Shown: positions 1 to 6,432, counted from the first letter of the stretch. The stretch is 13,493 nt of DNA from an uncultured Verrucomicrobiota bacterium (GCA_937871685.1 CALMOL010000143.1:9990-23482); one strand, 5' to 3'. Notes: generated from the letters alone by a model not told the origin. A program made the numbers and translations.

Positions 1-591
1 CCTCGCCAAGCCGGCCAGCAGGCGGGCGCTTCTGGGAAAAGGCTTCCGAAGCCCGCCCGCGGGGCGCGTTCGGCCTGGCCGAAGCGAATGGCGAGCCAAC
101 CCAGGAGCGGGTCAAGACCTCCGGCAAAAGTGAGGTGGATGGCGACCTCCAGGCGCCATTGCGCACGGCGCAGCCGTCTGGAATTTCAGGCGCTTCGCGC
201 CGCAATGGCGCCGGGACGTCGCCATCCACCTGGAAGGCGCCGCCTTGGGAGGAGGAAGCGCGGACTTTTCCCGGAAGCCTGATTTTCTTGCCCAAGGCCG
301 GGTCAGAGGAGGAGCGAAGGGGGGCCGGTGACCGTCAACGTTTCGGGGCGCCTCCTTGGCCTCTTTGCCGGCACCGGCGGACGAGTCGGCCGGCTTCCCG
401 GAGGGCTCGCCGGGCTTCGTCGCGGCCATGTCGCCGGGGAGCTTTCCCTGGCCTTGGCGCGGTCTTCCTCGCTTCCACCGTCCACGGGGGCGAGCCTCGC
501 CAGCCGCACCCCAGCAGAGGTGCCGGCAGTGGTGCAAGATCCCTATTGATGCGACCCTTCGGAGCCGAGGCCGCTCAACTCACCAACGTCG
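1..591. other. Intergenic region without a recognisable gene
   Basis: No reading frame here gives a protein I recognise. A minus-strand stretch (about 429 down to 310) has G/C-rich third positions and a Lys/Glu/Pro/Ala-rich hydrophilic translation starting MAATKPGEPSGK, which could be a small gene or a gene remnant. It has no identifiable domain, and its frame runs on into the palindrome at 135-229, so I do not call it. A 7-bp inverted repeat TTCGGCC/GGCCGAA lies near 69-83. The main structured element is annotated separately. Confidence 0.5.
135..229. repeat. Large nested palindrome (repeat family B, long copy)
   Basis: Two perfect 12-bp stems are nested. GTGGATGGCGAC (135-146) pairs with GTCGCCATCCAC (218-229), and GGCGCCATTGCG (152-163) pairs with CGCAATGGCGCC (201-212). 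A symmetric 5-nt internal loop separates them, with a 37-nt apical region. The right arm (about 200-236) resembles 1662-1696, so this is a dispersed element rather than a chance hairpin. No transposase is nearby. It could be a non-autonomous MITE/REP-like element; its function is unknown. Confidence 0.75.
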
Positions 592-1491
592 ATGCACTTC
601 CCCAAATACTGGGCGCGAGCGGACCGCATCATCTCGCGGCCGGGCCTGGCGCCGGGCGGTGTTTCGGCCTTGGGCTGGTCGGACGTGAGCGAGGCGGACG
701 CCAAGCGCGTGGCGGAGGAACGGGCGGCGCGGCTGGTCGAGCGGGCGGCGCAAGGGCTCGAAGCTTCGCCCGGCGAGTATTATCCCACGCGGCCGGCGCG
801 CGAGCCGATGCTGGAGGAAGTCGTGGCCGATCCGGGCAACCGGGCGGTGGTCTCGCGCAATCGCTACGGCGCGGAGATCTTGAACACGGAGGCGATGATG
901 ATGGTGGACGTGGATGCGGCCGCTCCAGAAACGCCGCTGGCCCAGGCTCGGGGATGCCTGGCCGGCTTGTTCTCCGCCTTCACCTTCAAGGCGCCGGCTC
1001 CTCCGCCGAAGGCCTCGCTCGTGGACGAGGCGCGGGCGGCCGCCGCGCTGGGGAAAGCCCGCGCCTGGTGCGAGGCCAACCCATCCTGGCTGCTGCGCCT
1101 CTACCAGACCGCGGCTGGCCTGCGCTACCTCGTTCTGCACGCAAGTTTCGACCCGGCCGGGCCGCCGGCGCAGGCCGCCTTCCAGGCGCTCGATTGCGAC
1201 CCGAAATACGCGCTGCTTTGCCGCACGCAAAGGAGCTTCCGCGCCCGCCTCACGCCCAAGCCCTGGCGCTGCGGCTATCACGCCGAGGGGCAGCAAGGAT
1301 TCTGGCTCCGCGGCGATCGGCGCGCCCGGGCCGAGCGTTGGCTCGCGGGCTATCGCGAGGCGGGCGCGGGCTACGCGGTCTGCCGGTTCATCGCCGAGGT
1401 CGGCCGCGGACAAAAAGAGCCGCGCTTCGCCGCGATCGTGGAGCGGCACGACGCCGCCACGGGCGTCGGCCGTGCGGCGGAGTTGGCCTGA
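592..1491 (+). CDS. Conserved hypothetical protein, possible primase-like fold
   Basis: A 299-residue soluble protein without signal peptide or membrane segment. I recognise the pattern as a widespread uncharacterised bacterial family: an N-terminal HFPKYWARA, then RNRYGAEILNTE (89-100), a hydrophobic strand ending D106-V-D108, LYQTAAGLRYLVLH (170-183), and the strongly family-like FRARLTPKPWRCG (216-228). A D-x-D on a strand followed by a distal invariant-looking His recalls archaeo-eukaryotic primase-polymerase active sites, but that is inference and no fold search was possible. The ATG at 592 was chosen because homologues, as I recall them, begin at a similar M-x-[FY]-P-K-Y-W; there is no clear ribosome binding site. 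A palindromic repeat begins within about 10 bases after the stop. Coding status is secure; function is not known. Confidence 0.85.
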   Translation: MHFPKYWARADRIISRPGLAPGGVSALGWSDVSEADAKRVAEERAARLVERAAQGLEASPGEYYPTRPAREPMLEEVVADPGNRAVVSRNRYGAEILNTEAMMMVDVDAAAPETPLAQARGCLAGLFSAFTFKAPAPPPKASLVDEARAAAALGKARAWCEANPSWLLRLYQTAAGLRYLVLHASFDPAGPPAQAAFQALDCDPKYALLCRTQRSFRARLTPKPWRCGYHAEGQQGFWLRGDRRARAERWLAGYREAGAGYAVCRFIAEVGRGQKEPRFAAIVERHDAATGVGRAAELA

Positions 1492-1498
1492 CAACAAA

Positions 1499-1590
1499 AC
1501 GCGACGGAAAATGCAGAATCCCGTGGTTGGTTGTAGAGGCGGCTCTGTCCGTCCCGCAGGTCGGGACGGACGTGCCGCCTCAAGTTTCCC
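1499..1590 (+). repeat. Dispersed palindromic repeat family A, copy 1
   Basis: The core at 1530-1581 begins GTTGTAGAGGCGGCTCTGTC and contains the perfect 10-bp stem GTCCGTCCCG/CGGGACGGAC around a 5-nt loop, flanked by outer GGCGGC/GCCGCC. The same unit, with upstream ACGCGACGG and TGCAGAAT boxes, recurs at 3434-3528 in the same orientation, and a diverged copy lies inverted at 1738-1788. It starts 8 bases after the stop of the gene at 592-1491, so it may also act as that gene's transcript end. Confidence 0.8.
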
Positions 1591-1652
1591 TCCCGGGTGT
1601 CCGCCGCCCGCTGATCCCAGCCCGCGATGGGAATGGCAGACTAGCCAGGCGG

Positions 1653-1696
1653 CCAAGGTCGCCGCAATGGCGCGGGGACCGCGCCATCCACCTTGG
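1653..1696. repeat. Nested hairpin, repeat family B, short copy
   Basis: CCAAGGT (1653-1659) pairs with ACCTTGG (1690-1696), and inside it ATGGCGCGG (1667-1675) pairs with CCGCGCCAT (1679-1687) around a 3-nt loop. The segment CGCAATGGCGC...GCCATCCACCT matches the right arm of the long palindrome at 135-229. It sits between the two inverted family A copies. Confidence 0.7.
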
Positions 1697-1737
1697 ACAA
1701 AGCTGCACCTCTCGTCGCGCGCTGGGATGAGAAGCCC

Positions 1738-1788
1738 GAGACGGCATCCCGCGCTGCGGGACCGCGCGGACAGAGCCGCCTCTCCAAC
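1738..1788 (-). repeat. Dispersed palindromic repeat family A, inverted copy 2
   Basis: Read on the minus strand, this segment carries GAGAGGCGGCTCTGTCCG and ends in a GATGCCGTCTC-like box, matching copy 1 closely over its first 22 bases and more loosely after that. An internal hairpin TCCCGC-gct-GCGGGA is present. Orientation is opposite to copies 1 and 3, so copies 1 and 2 form an inverted pair. Confidence 0.7.
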
Positions 1789-1881
1789 GCTGGCTGCGCC
1801 ATTTTGCGAACGCAGCCCGCGGCTCACAGAGATGATCCGAAGCGCCGGCATGGGGCGCCGGCTTGCGGCGCGGCGGCCGGA

Positions 1882-2571
1882 TCAGTAGGGCGGGTCGGCC
1901 GGGCCTTCGTAGCCGCACTGGCCCATCCGGGGGGAGTTCGCCAGCGGCACCGGGTCGCCGTGGTCGCGGTGGCGGTGGGTCTTCGCGTGCTTAGCGCAGA
2001 GCGTCCCCCACACCTGCTCCTCGCTGATGCATTCCATGCAAAGGAAAGTGGCCGGCTCCCCCTGGCACTCGATGCAGGCGGTGGGCGGCATCGCGTTGCG
2101 CGCCATCAGCGCCAGCGGATGGGCGGTCGTCGGCTTGCCCAGGCGCGTGTCGATGGCCTTGACGAGCAGCTCCGTGGACGTGCCGAAGTCGTAGATGTGC
2201 GTCAGTTCCAAGCCGGGCGGGAGCACGGCGCCGATCCGCCGCGTCACGTCGATTTCCTCGCCGCGCCAGCCGCCGACGGAGAACTGGCTCATGTGCCCGC
2301 AGCATTCCAGCCAGATGGCGCGCAGGTAGGCGTCGAGGTCCGCCAGCGTGGCCGCGCCGCGCGCCTCGAGGTGCAGCCAAAACTGGCCGCCGGCCGTGAG
2401 GTCCACCACGCGCAGGTGGTGCAGCGTCTGGGCGGCGCCGCGTCTGGCGTCCGCCTGGGCGATGGCTTCCCGCCGCGCGGCGCACATGGCGAGGTGCTTG
2501 CCCATGCCGGCCTTGGCGAACTCGCCCTGGCAATACGCGCAGCGGCCTTTGGTCTGGGGAGAGCGAGGCAT
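1882..2571 (-). CDS. pRiA4b ORF-3-like protein with two zinc-binding ends
   Basis: A 229-residue cytoplasmic protein. N-terminus: CAYC (11-14) followed by H26 and C30 gives a compact C-x2-C...H-x3-C zinc-finger pattern. Middle (about 50-145): LDAYLRAIWLECCGHMSQF and IYDFGTSTELLVKAID are typical of the plasmid pRiA4b ORF-3-like / IS1096 passenger-like family (PF07929-type). C-terminus: C166-x2-C169, C178-x2-C181 and C192/H195/H199/H201 look like a second zinc-binding module, and the tail NSPRMGQCGYEG is characteristic of long members of this family as I recall them. Molecular function is unknown. Start is the ATG at 2571; no Shine-Dalgarno is visible. It lies downstream of, and co-directional with, the decayed hepT/mntA genes, with a gap of about 60 bases. 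The gene itself looks intact. Confidence 0.85.
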   Translation of the reverse strand: MPRSPQTKGRCAYCQGEFAKAGMGKHLAMCAARREAIAQADARRGAAQTLHHLRVVDLTAGGQFWLHLEARGAATLADLDAYLRAIWLECCGHMSQFSVGGWRGEEIDVTRRIGAVLPPGLELTHIYDFGTSTELLVKAIDTRLGKPTTAHPLALMARNAMPPTACIECQGEPATFLCMECISEEQVWGTLCAKHAKTHRHRDHGDPVPLANSPRMGQCGYEGPADPPY

Positions 2572-2632
2572 GGGGAAGCGTGGGCGGGAGGCGAGACGGA
2601 GCAGTCCGAATTGGCGCGCCTTTTTAGCATGG

Positions 2633-3001
2633 TCAGGGAGCCGGGGGAATCGGCTCGATGCTCACGGGCAGCAGCGGGGCCACGGCCGCGAGGAGCGGCT
2701 CCATATTTTCGGTGGCCGTCCTCCACAGAATTTCTGGATGGTTTCCCAGTATTCGTGGACAAGCCGATTTCGCATCCGAATGATTTGGCGCACGGGAACG
2801 GCGGCCGCGATCAAATTTTCCTGCGTGGCTTCGTCCAGCTTGCTGATCGCCTCGCCGATGATGCTCAAGGCGCGGTCAACCGCCCACTGGCGCCATGAGG
2901 TCGCGGTCAAACTGGGCGCGCTCACAGCCGGCCACGAAGGGCTGCGCCTGACGAGCCAGCAGCACGATGTCCAGCAGGAGGTCTTTTCGATTACGCCCCA
3001 T
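2633..3001 (-). pseudogene. hepT: HepT-like HEPN (DUF86) toxin gene with two frameshifts
   Basis: A HepT ribonuclease/HEPN toxin can be reassembled from three frames. Frame 1 from the ATG at 3001: MGRNRKDLLLDIVLLARQ to QFDRDLM. Frame 2: RQWAVDRALSIIGEAISKLD to RMRNRLVHEYWETI. Frame 3: PEILWRTATENMEPLLAAV to the stop at 2633. The frame breaks at about 2889-2895 (one extra base in ATGGCGCC) and about 2736 (CC where CCC would restore frame). The RX4HXY catalytic and AMPylation motif RNRLVHEY is preserved. The ATG overlaps the end of the nucleotidyltransferase gene by 11 bases, the usual operon arrangement. As written no full-length protein can be made. Both lesions could be sequencing indels, but neighbouring lesions favour real decay. 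Confidence 0.85.
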
Positions 3002-3365
3002 AGACAAGGCGCGCCCCATCGAGCACGGAGGCGCGGCGCAGAGGATTCCGGCATCGCTCGGCGCTAGCCCGGGTGTGCAGGTCCACGGGGACGCCGACGG
3101 CCGCCTGGATTTCATCGGTCAGATCACCCAACCGGCCAATGAAGGCACAGCCACCACCTTTCGGGTGGCCGGGTTGGAAGGTGATGAGCACGCCCAGATC
3201 ACTCCCGGGCTTTGCCTCGCCCGCGGCCACCGAGCCGAAAATTTCCAACCGGACGATATCCAGATGGCTCTCGCCGATGGCACGCAACGCCGCGGCCGCC
3301 TCGTCAAACGACGGCGGCGCAGGCAGAACGGCGGGCGGAGCGACCGGCATCCTTGAGATTCCCAT
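2991..3365 (-). CDS. mntA: MntA-like minimal nucleotidyltransferase, catalytic Asp lost
   Basis: A 124-residue protein of the MNT family, which in MntA/HepT systems transfers AMP to the Tyr of the toxin's RX4HXY motif. The signature GSX10DXD is present as G44-S45...S-D56-L-G58: the second Asp is Gly (codon GGC, one base from GAC). The third carboxylate, D95 in VPVDLHT, is retained, and the C-terminus ARLVYGA is family-like. The start could be ATG 3365 or ATG 3350 (M6); neither has a good ribosome binding site. It overlaps hepT. With one metal-binding Asp missing, catalysis is probably lost, in line with the broken toxin. An alternative is a binding-only antitoxin. Repeat copy 3 lies about 100 bases upstream. 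Confidence 0.8.
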   Translation of the reverse strand: MGISRMPVAPPAVLPAPPSFDEAAAALRAIGESHLDIVRLEIFGSVAAGEAKPGSDLGVLITFQPGHPKGGGCAFIGRLGDLTDEIQAAVGVPVDLHTRASAERCRNPLRRASVLDGARLVYGA

Positions 3366-3433
3366 GGCTTCGCGGTGTAGGTAATCGGGCCGAGTCGTCC
3401 GCGGGATGCTCCGGTAATGTCTCTCATACCAAC

Positions 3434-3528
3434 ACGCGACGGGAGTTGCAGAATGTCGCGGCGCTCGTTGTAGAGGCGGCTCTGTCCGTCCCGCAGGGCG
3501 GGACGGACGTGCCGCCTCAAGCTTCATC
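3434..3528 (+). repeat. Dispersed palindromic repeat family A, copy 3
   Basis: The core at 3467-3518 matches copy 1 nearly base for base from GTTGTAGAGGCGGCTCTGTC to GACGTGCCGCCTC. The stem GTCCGTCCCGC/GCGGGACGGAC is 11 bp here, one base pair longer than in copy 1, with outer GGCGGC/GCCGCC. The upstream ACGCGACGG and TTGCAGAAT boxes are also shared. It lies between the mntA-like gene and the truncated 3' end of the GAF remnant, so it could mark the site where that gene lost its C-terminal half. Confidence 0.8.
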
Positions 3529-4649
3529 CCTTGGGTGGCCGCTGCTTTGGCCCATCCGGCAGCGGCGCCACCTCGTCGTCCGTCCAGTCGCGCGGCGTGG
3601 CGGAATGCACCGTCATCATCGCGCGCAGGCGAGCCTCCTTCACGAGCGGGCAGCAAATGATGGCCTTGACGCCGATGGCGTCGAACATGTCCGCGCCGCC
3701 GTCCCCGGGGGCGAGTTCCGCGTCCACGTCGCGGAGGATCAGGATGCGGCCGGCGCGCATGTCGGCCACGGCGCGGGGGCCGAAGAGGTCGAGGGAATAG
3801 GTGCCCGCGGTGGTTACGGCGCCGGGCGCGGTCCAGTCGTCGCGGATGGTGAAGCGGTCTCCATCGGCTTCCACGTCGGCGTAGGCGCAGGCGCTCGCCG
3901 AGCAGGCGGGTCGCGGCGGCCATCACGGCGCGCGGGTCGTCCAGGTGGCGCGTGGCCTCGCCCAGGTCGTCGAGCAGGCGCAGGCGGCTCTCGGAGCGGC
4001 GCAGTTCCTCCTCGATTCGCGCGCGCATCACGGCGGCCCAGGTCCGCTCGACCACGTCCTCGGCGAGCTGAATCTCCTCCGGCAGCTACGCGCGCGGCGT
4101 GGCCGAATGGACGGAAAGGCCCGCGATGAACTCGCCGCCCTTCACCAGCGGCACGCCGATGTAGGCGCGGATGTTGATCGAGGCGAAGCCCGCGCGCTGC
4201 TCGGCGGTCAGCCGCGGATTCGCCTCGACGTCCGAGTCCGCGGCGACGCGGCCCGCGCGGTAGATGGCGAGCAGTTCCTGGCTGAACGAAGCCACGGGGT
4301 GACGGCCGGTGATCGAGGGCACGCCCGCGCAGTAGTCACGACCCACGACGTAGTCCGCGCCGCGGATCTCGAAGAAGTTCACCCGGTTCACGCCGAGGTG
4401 CTCGCCCAGGATTCGGCACGCCTCGGCTTGCGCCTCCAAGGCGTCCTCCAGCGGCCGCAGCGCGTCGGCCAGCCGGACCAGAAACGCCTGCCGCGCCGCG
4501 TTGATGGGTGGCCGGGCATCCTTCCACGGCTGACCGGCCGCGGCAGTCGGCGAGGCGATGCTCCCAGCCAGGGGATGGCCGCCCGGGCTCCCCGCCGCGC
4601 CGGGGGAACTGGGCGGCGGGCGCTCAGCGGGGGCTGGTTCCACGGCCAA
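3524..4649 (-). pseudogene. Decayed tandem-GAF sensor (kinase) gene
   Basis: Two GAF domains typical of GAF/PAS sensor histidine kinases are readable. GAF1 (about 4500-4090): RQAFLVRLADALRPLED to GEFIAGLSVHSATPRA. It stops at an amber TAG (4088-4086) exactly where homologues have Trp; the same frame continues as LPEEIQLAEDVVERTWAAV. GAF2 opens with LLDDLGEATRHLDDPRAVM, then shifts frame near 3890, where about a dozen bases of the family pattern seem missing. It resumes as CAYADVEADGDRF, DLFGPRAVADMRAG and KAIICCPLVKEARLRAMM. Homology ends at DWTDDEVA (about 3560), and the last residues to the stop at 3524 run into repeat copy 3. Any downstream PAS or kinase domains are absent. The 5' end is uncertain: the only start near 4649 is a TTG before a Pro/Ala-rich stretch. 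Non-functional as written. Confidence 0.8.
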
Positions 4650-4718
4650 GCCGTAGCACAGACCGCCGGCCGCCGGCCAGACTTTCGTCCCAGGCCGGCG
4701 AGGAATCGGGGCGGAGCG

Positions 4719-5255
4719 TCACTTCTTGTCCGCGTCGTCGCCCTGGAGGTGGGACTCCAGGAAATACAGCGACTCATCCAGGTCGCGCGAGACCTCGGTG
4801 AAAAGGTCCGCCGTGTCGGCGTCGCCCGCGTCGTCGGCCGTGTCGATGGCCTTGCGGGTCGTCTTGCCGACGTTGGAATAGCGCTCGATCAGGACTTCCA
4901 GCACCTTCACGTCGCGCACGGTGCCGTCGGGGAACTCCTCGAGGCGCGAGTGCTGCGCGGACATGCGCACGGTGCCGCGCGCGGCGCCGCCCAGCGCGGT
5001 GCAGCGCTCGGCGATCTGGTCGATGTGCTTCTCGACGATCTCGGCGAGCTCGTCGAACAGCTTGTGCAGGCCGATGAAGTGCATGCCCTTCACATTCCAG
5101 TGGGCCTGCTTGGTCTGGGACATGAGGTCGAAGGTGTCGGCGAGCTGCTGGTTGAGCAGCTCGGTCATCTGCGCGCGAATGTCGGCCGCGAGGTCGATGC
5201 GCGTGCGATGAAGCTTGATGGCGGATTTGGACTTGGGCGAGGCGGGACGGTGCAT
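4719..5255 (-). CDS. dps: Dps: DNA-binding ferritin-like stress protein
   Basis: A 178-residue Dps protein, a cytoplasmic dodecamer that oxidises and stores Fe(II) using peroxide and shields DNA. Ferroxidase ligands are visible: H52 in QAHWNVKG, H64 in GLHKLFDE, and D79 and E83 in HIDQIAER, the spacing of E. coli H51/H63/D78/E82. The N-terminus is Lys/Arg-rich (MHRPASPKSKSAIKLHRTR), as in Dps proteins that bind DNA through this tail. Start is the ATG at 5255: it gives the normal family length, while further in-frame upstream sequence is Pro/Arg-rich and unlike Dps. No clear Shine-Dalgarno or oxidative-stress operator was recognised in the 142 bases to the next gene. It looks intact and functional next to decayed genes. 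Confidence 0.93.
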   Translation of the reverse strand: MHRPASPKSKSAIKLHRTRIDLAADIRAQMTELLNQQLADTFDLMSQTKQAHWNVKGMHFIGLHKLFDELAEIVEKHIDQIAERCTALGGAARGTVRMSAQHSRLEEFPDGTVRDVKVLEVLIERYSNVGKTTRKAIDTADDAGDADTADLFTEVSRDLDESLYFLESHLQGDDADKK

Positions 5256-5397
5256 GGGGATGGGGAAAGGGATCGTGACCACCGGCCGAATCGCGGGTGC
5301 CGGACGAAGCGGCCGGCTGGATCGCCGGCGGCCGATTGTCACCGCGGTGCCGCCCTTGACCGGCCGCGGAATCCTCTTTGCTCTCCCGCGGAGCGGT

Positions 5398-5850
5398 TCA
5401 AGGCAAAGGTGCGAACGAGTATTGGTGCGCGGCCGGCTGAAAGGCACGGAGAGCCCCCTTGACCTCCGGCGCTTCAGCCGGAGCCAGATGCGCGAGAATC
5501 TTGGCTCCCTCCGCGGGCGGCTCCGGCTCGTGCAGGAACTGCGGGCCGGGGCGCGGCGGCTGCGCGGCGTGCGCGGCGGCGCGCCGCAGAATGTCCTCCT
5601 GATGCCACGTGTAGCGGATGAGGACGGTGTCCCCGACGCGCACCCCCGCGGCGCTTTTGCGCACGGCGATCACGCGGGCGCGAAGCAGGATGCGGCTGGG
5701 TTTCTCGCCCCGCCCAAGCTCCTCGATCTTGAGTTCCAGGATTTCCGGCGCGTTGTTTTTGAACGCCTCCGGGTTGATGGCCGCGTGACCGGACCTTGCG
5801 ATGGGCAGCACGAGCAATGCAGCGAAGAGGAATCGAAGCAACGATGGCAT
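5398..5850 (-). CDS. Small secreted protein of unknown function
   Basis: A 150-residue protein. The N-terminus MPSLLRFLFAALLVLPIARS followed by GHA is a good Sec signal peptide, cleavage likely after A23. The mature part has an alternating beta-like stretch SRILLRARVIAVRKSAAGVR then VGDTVLIRYTW (about 52-82), in which 'S(A)xGVxVGDTVxIRY' resembles OB-fold-like domains of other small secreted proteins. The C-terminal third is Pro/Ala-rich. No catalytic motif is visible. The ATG at 5850 was chosen because it starts the signal peptide; an upstream in-frame start at 5934 would bury it. Probably periplasmic. It is co-directional with dps, with a gap of about 140 bases, and probably an independent unit. 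Confidence 0.75.
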   Translation of the reverse strand: MPSLLRFLFAALLVLPIARSGHAAINPEAFKNNAPEILELKIEELGRGEKPSRILLRARVIAVRKSAAGVRVGDTVLIRYTWHQEDILRRAAAHAAQPPRPGPQFLHEPEPPAEGAKILAHLAPAEAPEVKGALRAFQPAAHQYSFAPLP

Positions 5851-6118
5851 GGCGCATCTTGGAGCCGGAGCGCGGCCGGATGCAAGGCGGCTGCCGCGGA
5901 GGCGAGCCGGCGCTCGGCAGACATCCTCGCGCAAGCGCGCGGCCTGGGCTGAGACCCATTGGAGCGTTTGGCGAGGTTGGGCAGCTTTTTCCTACGCTTG
6001 ATGTGAAACGCGTCGGATGGTTTGCGGCCCCTGTTTGCATCGCCTCGGCTTCGTGCTCGCTGGAGCGCACGCCAAGGCCACGCGGACAGGGCACACCCAC
6101 TCTTGCCCAGTGCGGTCG

Positions 6119-6284
6119 CTACTGGGACCGCTGGCATCCTTGCCGGCAGGAACCCTCCAGGGCGCCTGGCTTCCCCGGGCCGCGGCACGTCCGCCTGGCC
6201 TGCTGCCTCCCTCAGAACCCAGGCGCAGGAGAGTCAGATGCCCGGAAGGATCCCTGCCGGCAGGGATGCCGGCGGTCCCAGTAG
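6119..6284. repeat. Inverted pair of dispersed repeat family C
   Basis: The left arm begins CTACTGGGACCGCTGGCATC (6119) and the right arm, on the opposite strand, begins CTACTGGGACCGCCGGCATC (from 6284). The arms match at most positions over about 40 bases, through TGCCGGCAGG. The similarity loosely continues to an 8-bp inverted pair GCGCCTGG (6162-6169)/CCAGGCGC (6219-6226). Two copies of one short element thus lie head to head around a spacer of about 50 bases. Each core TGCCGGCA is itself palindromic. No coding content and no transposase. Confidence 0.75.
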
Positions 6285-6432
6285 AGACTCTCCCCAGCGC
6301 GCCGAGCGCACCTGCTGGCGAGGCCGGTGAGGCCTAGCGCGAGAGAAGAGTCTGCCTTGAGCGCAAGCAGGGCGACCTCGGCAGTGCCTTTGTTGCCGCC
6401 AGGCCGAATCGCATCAGGCGTTCCAGTCCTCG

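Larger units (their letters stand above)
1492..1881. other. Intergenic repeat block, no gene
   Basis: The 390 bases between two convergent genes contain no convincing gene. They hold two oppositely oriented copies of repeat family A (1530-1581 and 1738-1788) and a hairpin of family B between them (1653-1696). The rest, 1789-1881, shows only short GCGCCGGC repeats. The A copies face each other like terminal inverted repeats of a roughly 260-bp element, but the inner sequence encodes nothing. Confidence 0.6.

Noticed and set aside
135..1730. 531-codon plus-strand open frame
   Set aside because: It overlaps the conserved gene at 592-1491 in another frame, runs through repeats at both ends, and is Arg/Gly/Ala-rich with no recognisable motif.
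1499..1788. CRISPR array or complete insertion sequence
   Set aside because: The copies are inverted and dispersed, with no regular spacers, no cas genes and no transposase frame between or near them.
580..1851. 423-codon minus-strand open frame
   Set aside because: Antisense to the gene at 592-1491 and crossing three repeats; its ends are simply translated repeat sequence.
2611..2626. GGCGCGCC followed by TTTTT as a terminator
   Set aside because: The 8-base palindrome leaves no room for a loop, and the T-run is on the strand opposite to the local genes.
1693..2898. 401-codon plus-strand open frame
   Set aside because: Antisense to the pRiA4b ORF-3-like gene and to hepT, both of which have clear family motifs.
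2633..3365. A functional MntA/HepT toxin-antitoxin system
   Set aside because: The toxin is split by two frameshifts and the antitoxin lacks a catalytic Asp, so it is annotated as decayed.
3945..5462. 505-codon plus-strand open frame
   Set aside because: Antisense to the GAF remnant and dps; composition typical of shadow frames.
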